Assembly: GCA_947494405.1 (NCBI GenBank)
Contig: CANLWQ010000041.1
Location: forward strand, 1 to 10,843
From: Comamonadaceae bacterium
Lineage (GTDB): Bacteria > Pseudomonadota > Gammaproteobacteria > Burkholderiales > Burkholderiaceae_C
DNA: 10,843 bases
Direction: 5' to 3'
Part shown: positions 7,482 to 10,843 of the stretch, in pieces
How positions within the stretch are numbered: position 1 is the stretch's first letter
How the letters are laid out: each line of letters opens with the position of its first letter
Notes under the pieces: model-generated
Database searches by the model: none
What the model saw: the letters and a program-made list of their open reading frames with translations, nothing else
What the model was told of the DNA's origin: nothing
Position numbers and translations under genes: made by a program

Positions 7482-8425
7482 CAGGGTTTACCGGACAGAG
7501 AATTTTTAACACAAGCCAAGGACAGACGCGAGATCACCTCGGTTTGTGCTTGTATCGAGTGGGGAACAGGTATATGGCCAGCCAATATGTGCGTAATGAA
7601 ATCAGCTGTTTGTTTGGCGTTCATTGCGATGGGCATATCGGTGGTGAGATGGCTTGATTCTGCTTGGATTTCCAAATGCGGGGCTGCATGTCCATGCACA
7701 AAACAGCTCATGACGGGTATTTTGCGTGGGTCAGCCACGGGTTCGCCCTCGGTGCCTCTTAACAACAAAGCATGGGCGTACAAGCGCTCAAGTGTTTGCT
7801 GCATGGAAGCCGCGTATTCTGGATGGGTGTAACTGGCTACTTGAAGGCTGGTGCCGTTGACCGGGTTCATCAGTTTGACCAAGCTGTGGGCTGAATTACG
7901 CAAGCCCGTTTGCCGCCTCACTTGTAGCAATGCATACACTGCGGGAGACAAAAGTTGTGTGGGGGCGTAAACCACTTCACCTTTGGCAATCGCGCCTAAC
8001 TGTGTGGCGGGTTCAAGCCCCAAGGCAGAAAAAACATCTTCCGTTGCCAAGCGACTGTCTTCACTCTTGCAACCGTGGACAAGAACCGCATGACCTTGTC
8101 TTGCCAACAACATAGCCAACAAAGGTGTTAACAAAGGCAGTCTTCTTGCGCCGTTATAGCTGGGTAAAACAACAATCGGTTGCTCATGCGGGTTGCTAAA
8201 CATGTGCAAATGTTTTTGGATGGCATCCAAAAACCCCATCATTTCATCAGCAGTCTCCCCTTTGATGCGCATGGCTATACAAAACGCACCCAAGGCCACT
8301 GGATCGACCGAGCCGCCCAAGACTTCGGTCATCAATGCACAGGCCTGCTCGCGGCTCAAGTCTTTTGCCCCTTGCTTGCCTCGACCTATTTCTCGAATGA
8401 AATGCGCTATGCCCATGCCCGCCAT
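7481..8425 (-). CDS. ybiB: YbiB/TrpD2-family nucleic-acid-binding protein
   Basis: A 314-residue relative of anthranilate phosphoribosyltransferase (TrpD). It keeps the fold, an N-terminal helical domain (about 1-75) and an alpha/beta domain, but lacks the TrpD glycine-rich GTGGD phosphoribosyl loop; at that place it has LPSYNGARRLPLLTPLLAMLLAR (87-109). LRGTEGEPVADPR (222-234) is typical of YbiB. The E. coli homologue binds nucleic acids without sequence preference and is under SOS control; whether that holds here is not shown. A tryptophan-synthesis role is unlikely because no trp genes are adjacent. Two in-frame ATGs are possible (8425 and 8416), neither with a good ribosome binding site. 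It heads the minus-strand run and overlaps the cobA start by one base. Confidence 0.88.
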   Translation of the reverse strand: MAGMGIAHFIREIGRGKQGAKDLSREQACALMTEVLGGSVDPVALGAFCIAMRIKGETADEMMGFLDAIQKHLHMFSNPHEQPIVVLPSYNGARRLPLLTPLLAMLLARQGHAVLVHGCKSEDSRLATEDVFSALGLEPATQLGAIAKGEVVYAPTQLLSPAVYALLQVRRQTGLRNSAHSLVKLMNPVNGTSLQVASYTHPEYAASMQQTLERLYAHALLLRGTEGEPVADPRKIPVMSCFVHGHAAPHLEIQAESSHLTTDMPIAMNAKQTADFITHILAGHIPVPHSIQAQTEVISRLSLACVKNSLSGKP

Positions 8426-8487
8426 TGTCTGACAAGCTAAATGACTTACGGTTATGTGGCGAATGAAGCAGGGCTAAACTCAGTATC
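8426..8487. other. Divergent intergenic region between ybiB and tsaD
   Basis: These 62 bp must carry the start signals of both the minus-strand ybiB-cobA run and plus-strand tsaD. A weak plus-strand -10 candidate TAAACT (8475-8480) would start transcription at or next to the tsaD ATG, with no matching -35. No convincing minus-strand promoter or palindrome is visible. No LexA-type palindrome (CTG-N10-CAG) is seen ahead of ybiB. Confidence 0.4.
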
Positions 8488-9531
8488 ATGCTTATATTGG
8501 GAATAGAGTCTTCTTGCGATGAAACTGGGGTGGCCTTGGTCCAGACCCAAGACGGCCAGGCGTGGCCGCAGTTGCTGGCCCAAGATTTACACACACAAGC
8601 CGCCATGCATGAGGCTTTTGGAGGCGTGGTGCCAGAGCTGGCCAGTCGCGACCACATACGCCGCGTTTTGCCACTGGTCGAGCGTGTCATGGTTTCTTCG
8701 CACCAAGACTTGTCGTCAATTGATGTGATTGCTTTCACACAAGGACCAGGGCTGGCTGGGGCTTTGTTGGTGGGGGCAGCTACAGCTTGTGCTTTGGCTG
8801 CAAGTTTGGGCAAACCCGTGATGGGCATTCACCATTTGGAGGGGCATTTGCTGTCCCCATTTTTAAGTGATGACCCTCCGCAATTTCCTTTTGTGGCTTT
8901 GTTGGTGTCTGGTGGCCACACACAACTCATGCTGGTCAAGGCAGTAGGCCATTACGAATTGTTGGGTGAAACCATAGATGATGCGGCGGGTGAGGCTTTT
9001 GATAAGTCGGCCAAATTGCTGGGCTTGGGCTATCCAGGCGGCCCTGCTTTGGCTGCGTTGGCTACGCACGGCAGAGCCGATGCCTATGCTTTTCCACGTC
9101 CTTTATTGCATCAGCCCAATTTAGACTTCTCTTTTGCGGGCCTCAAAACCGCTGTGCTGACCCAGTGCAAAAAATCGGGTGATGATTTGGCTCACCACAA
9201 AGCGGACATCGCGGCCAGTACACAAGCAGCTATCGTCGATGTGTTGGTTAAAAAATCTTTGCGTGCGTTGGATCAAACCGGCATGAAACGTTTGGTGCTG
9301 GCAGGTGGCGTAGGAGCCAATCGCGCTTTGCGAGAGCAGTTGGCCGCCTCACTCAGCACCAAGGGTGCTGTGGTTCATTACCCCGAGGCCGAGTGGTGTA
9401 CCGATAACGGCGCGATGATCGCCATGGCGGCGGGCATGCGAATGCAGTCGGGTATTGAACAAGCCCGTGCGTCTTATGCGTTTGATGTGTTGCCGCGCTG
9501 GCCGCTGGCTCAAATTTCTTCTCCCACTTAA
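8488..9531 (+). CDS. tsaD: tRNA N6-adenosine threonylcarbamoyltransferase
   Basis: Catalytic subunit of the complex that adds threonylcarbamoyl to A37 of tRNAs reading ANN codons (t6A); in bacteria it works with TsaB and TsaE, on substrate made by TsaC. The 347-residue protein has the ASKHA-type N-terminus [14 protein letters not shown] (4-17), [12 protein letters not shown] (45-56), the metal-binding HHLEGH (115-120, His116 and His120), the [10 protein letters not shown] loop (141-150), [10 protein letters not shown] (214-223), [11 protein letters not shown] (272-282) and the third metal ligand Asp306 in CTDNG. The start begins directly with the conserved [10 protein letters not shown], so an earlier start is not needed. 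No clear ribosome binding site lies close to the ATG; AGGG is about 15 bases away. It is followed after 16 bp by an aminotransferase gene. Confidence 0.97.
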   Translation: MLILGIESSCDETGVALVQTQDGQAWPQLLAQDLHTQAAMHEAFGGVVPELASRDHIRRVLPLVERVMVSSHQDLSSIDVIAFTQGPGLAGALLVGAATACALAASLGKPVMGIHHLEGHLLSPFLSDDPPQFPFVALLVSGGHTQLMLVKAVGHYELLGETIDDAAGEAFDKSAKLLGLGYPGGPALAALATHGRADAYAFPRPLLHQPNLDFSFAGLKTAVLTQCKKSGDDLAHHKADIAASTQAAIVDVLVKKSLRALDQTGMKRLVLAGGVGANRALREQLAASLSTKGAVVHYPEAEWCTDNGAMIAMAAGMRMQSGIEQARASYAFDVLPRWPLAQISSPT

Positions 9532-9547
9532 ATCTATTGGATGATGG

Positions 9548-10708
9548 ATGCGACAAGCTGTTGAACAACTTCAGGCTTCCAAAATACGTGAATTGGCGAA
9601 TGCAGGCATGGGTCGAAGCGATGTTTTGGCTTTTTGGTTTGGTGAAAGCGATGAGGTCACGCCCGAATTTATCCGTCAAGCGGCTATAGATTCCTTGCAG
9701 GCAGGTGAAACTTTTTATTCCCATAACCTGGGGCTTGCGGTCTTGCGAGAAGCCATCAGCCAAGAGATGCTTCAAAAGCATGGCGGAACTATCAGCAGCC
9801 AACGTATTGCAGTGACTTCGGGTGGGGTCAATGCATTGATGCTGGCTATGCAAGCCTTGGTCAATGCGGGCGACGAGGTGGTGGTGGTCACGCCTGTGTG
9901 GCCAAATTTGACAGCGCAGACGCAAATATTGGGTGCCCAATTGCGAACCGTGAGTTTGGAGCCTGTCAAAGGCAAATGGGTGCTGCCGCTGGACAAGCTG
10001 TTGGACAGCATCTCGCCTCATACCCGTTTGTTGGTCATCAACTCACCCAACAACCCGACCGGCTGGACCTTGAGTCGACAAGAGCAGCAAGCTGTTCTGG
10101 ACAAGTGCCGCACAACGGGAACTTGGATTTTGGCCGATGAGGTTTATGAAAACTTATATTTCTTAGACAGCGAAAATCGTTGCGCACCAAGTTTTCTGGA
10201 CATTGCGCATGCCGACGATAAGCTGATGGTGGCGCACAGTTTTTCCAAAAGTTTTTTGATGACGGGATGGCGTTTGGGCTGGTTGGTCATGCCGCCACAA
10301 GTTACCGAGCATATTGGCAAATTGATAGAGTTCAATACCTCTTGTGCGCCGGTTTTCGTTCAACGCGCAGGCGTGGTGGCTTTGCAAAGGGCACAAGAGG
10401 TAACACCTCAGGTCGTCGCGCACCTCAAAACCTGCCGCAACACTTTGGCCCAAGCGCTGCAAGGCATGCCGCAAATCGAGTTCGCTGTGCCTGATGGTGG
10501 CCTGTATTTGTTTTTGCGCCTTCTTGGCGATCATGATGACCTTCAAATTGCCAAGCGTTTGGTGGCTGAAGCGGGCTTGGGGCTGGCGCCTGGAAGCGCT
10601 TTTGCGCCGGAGTCACAAGGCTGGCTGCGTTGGTGTTTTGCTTCCAAAGAACTTGACAGATTGCGCTTGGGAGCAGAGCGGCTTCAGAGCTGGTTATCCA
10701 AGCTATAA
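9548..10708 (+). CDS. PLP-dependent aminotransferase, class I/II (fold type I)
   Basis: A 386-residue aminotransferase of the aspartate-aminotransferase superfamily. Visible are the PLP-phosphate loop region TSGGVNALMLAM (90-101), NSPNNPTG (165-172, with the ring-stacking Asn169 region), DEVY (197-200; Asp197 contacts the pyridine nitrogen), the Schiff-base lysine Lys234 in SFSKSFLMTGWRLGW (231-245), and the carboxylate-binding Arg361 in WLRWCF. The donor amino acid cannot be read from sequence; the subgroup resembles general aspartate/aromatic or branched-chain aminotransferases. Start choice: GGA at 9539-9541 lies six bases before the ATG. The 16-bp gap to tsaD suggests one transcript. The stop codon TAA lies inside a perfect TATAAT, the likely -10 element of the next gene. 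Confidence 0.9.
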   Translation: MRQAVEQLQASKIRELANAGMGRSDVLAFWFGESDEVTPEFIRQAAIDSLQAGETFYSHNLGLAVLREAISQEMLQKHGGTISSQRIAVTSGGVNALMLAMQALVNAGDEVVVVTPVWPNLTAQTQILGAQLRTVSLEPVKGKWVLPLDKLLDSISPHTRLLVINSPNNPTGWTLSRQEQQAVLDKCRTTGTWILADEVYENLYFLDSENRCAPSFLDIAHADDKLMVAHSFSKSFLMTGWRLGWLVMPPQVTEHIGKLIEFNTSCAPVFVQRAGVVALQRAQEVTPQVVAHLKTCRNTLAQALQGMPQIEFAVPDGGLYLFLRLLGDHDDLQIAKRLVAEAGLGLAPGSAFAPESQGWLRWCFASKELDRLRLGAERLQSWLSKL

Positions 10709-10709
10709 T
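10683..10709 (+). promoter_or_regulatory. Likely rpsO promoter inside the aminotransferase 3' end
   Basis: A perfect -10 hexamer TATAAT lies at 10704-10709 and includes the stop codon of the preceding gene. The best -35 is TTCAGA (10683-10688), four of six matches with a short 15-base spacer, so the -35 call is weak. Transcription would start near 10716, giving a leader of about 80 nucleotides before the rpsO ATG. Confidence 0.55.
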
Positions 10710-10721
10710 TTCTCGGCTTAG

Positions 10722-10791
10722 ACCTTTAGGGGTACAAGTTCACGCCATCTGGCATTTCCGGCTGTTGGCGCATGTCAAATTTTTTGGAAAA
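10722..10791 (+). promoter_or_regulatory. rpsO leader with hairpin and possible SD-covering pseudoknot
   Basis: A small hairpin ACCT/GGGT (10722-10733) is followed by a larger one: outer stem CGCCA (10743-10747) with TGGCG (10766-10770), inner stem CTGG (10749-10752) with CCGG (10758-10761), loop CATTT. The inner stem includes a G-U pair next to a G-C pair, a type of feature that S15 recognises in 16S rRNA. TTTCC (10755-10759) is complementary to GGAAA (10786-10790), which is the ribosome binding site of rpsO, so a pseudoknot could form in place of the inner stem. S15 represses its own mRNA through a pseudoknot in E. coli; the same here is inference. Confidence 0.4.
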
Positions 10792-10795
10792 CACC

Positions 10796-10843
10796 ATGAC
10801 AACTCTCAATAAAGCAGAGGTCGTAAAGGCCAATGCACGTTCC
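10796..10843 (+). CDS. rpsO: 30S ribosomal protein S15, first 16 codons (runs off right edge)
   Basis: The 16 codons read MTTLNKAEVVKANARS, which fits the N-terminus of betaproteobacterial S15 (KAEVVKANAR is typical). S15 binds 16S rRNA helices early in assembly of the small subunit platform. GGA at 10786-10788, seven bases before the ATG, is the ribosome binding site. The rest of the gene, usually about 88 codons, lies beyond the window; pnp often follows rpsO but cannot be seen. Identification rests on a short stretch, supported by the leader and separate promoter. Confidence 0.8.
   Translation, partial: MTTLNKAEVVKANARS

Noticed and set aside
8247..8828. 193-codon minus-strand frame overlapping ybiB and the tsaD start
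   Set aside because: It overlaps two well-identified genes in other frames and has no recognisable domain.
9353..10021. 222-codon minus-strand frame
   Set aside because: It is antisense to the tsaD end and the aminotransferase start; its His/Gln-rich translation looks like a mirror frame.

Overview
The window looks like chromosomal DNA of a betaproteobacterium, most likely Burkholderiales and Comamonadaceae-like. The basis is the style of several proteins (release factor 2, class I fructose-bisphosphatase, the YbiB/CobA pair and the first 16 residues of ribosomal protein S15) together with moderate GC content. This is judged by eye, with no database search. Coding density is high and there is no sign of insertion sequences, phage genes or recent transfer in the core part.

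Layout. From about 8425 down to 1 everything is on the minus strand, in this transcription order: ybiB, cobA, prfB, pepN, fbp, a 90-residue unknown protein, a 175-bp intergenic gap with a good promoter and several palindromes, a cobalamin-binding regulator of the AerR/PpaA type, and the 5' part of an unrecognised gene whose product carries nearly identical 12-residue tandem repeats and runs off the left edge. From 8488 rightward everything is on the plus strand: tsaD, a PLP-dependent aminotransferase, and the first 16 codons of rpsO behind its own promoter and a foldable leader. The two blocks diverge from a 62-bp gap (8426-8487).

Functional groups. The right and middle parts are housekeeping: tRNA t6A modification (TsaD), translation termination (RF2), ribosome assembly (S15), peptide turnover (PepN), gluconeogenesis or Calvin cycle (Fbp), siroheme/cobalamin precursor synthesis (CobA) and a TrpD2-family nucleic-acid-binding protein (YbiB). 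prfB carries the classic in-frame UGA with a +1 programmed frameshift, so its true product is about 367 residues and begins upstream of the single-frame open reading frame.

The left end is the accessory part. In purple bacteria AerR/PpaA proteins sense B12 and light and antagonise the photosynthesis repressor CrtJ/PpsR, so a photosynthesis gene cluster may lie nearby or the lineage may be phototrophic; no pigment gene is visible here. The regulator gene is followed, after one TAA and four sense codons in the same frame, by the repeat-protein gene. That arrangement is the least ordinary thing in the window. The second point worth a look is the rpsO leader, where a hairpin can compete with a pseudoknot that would cover the ribosome binding site.
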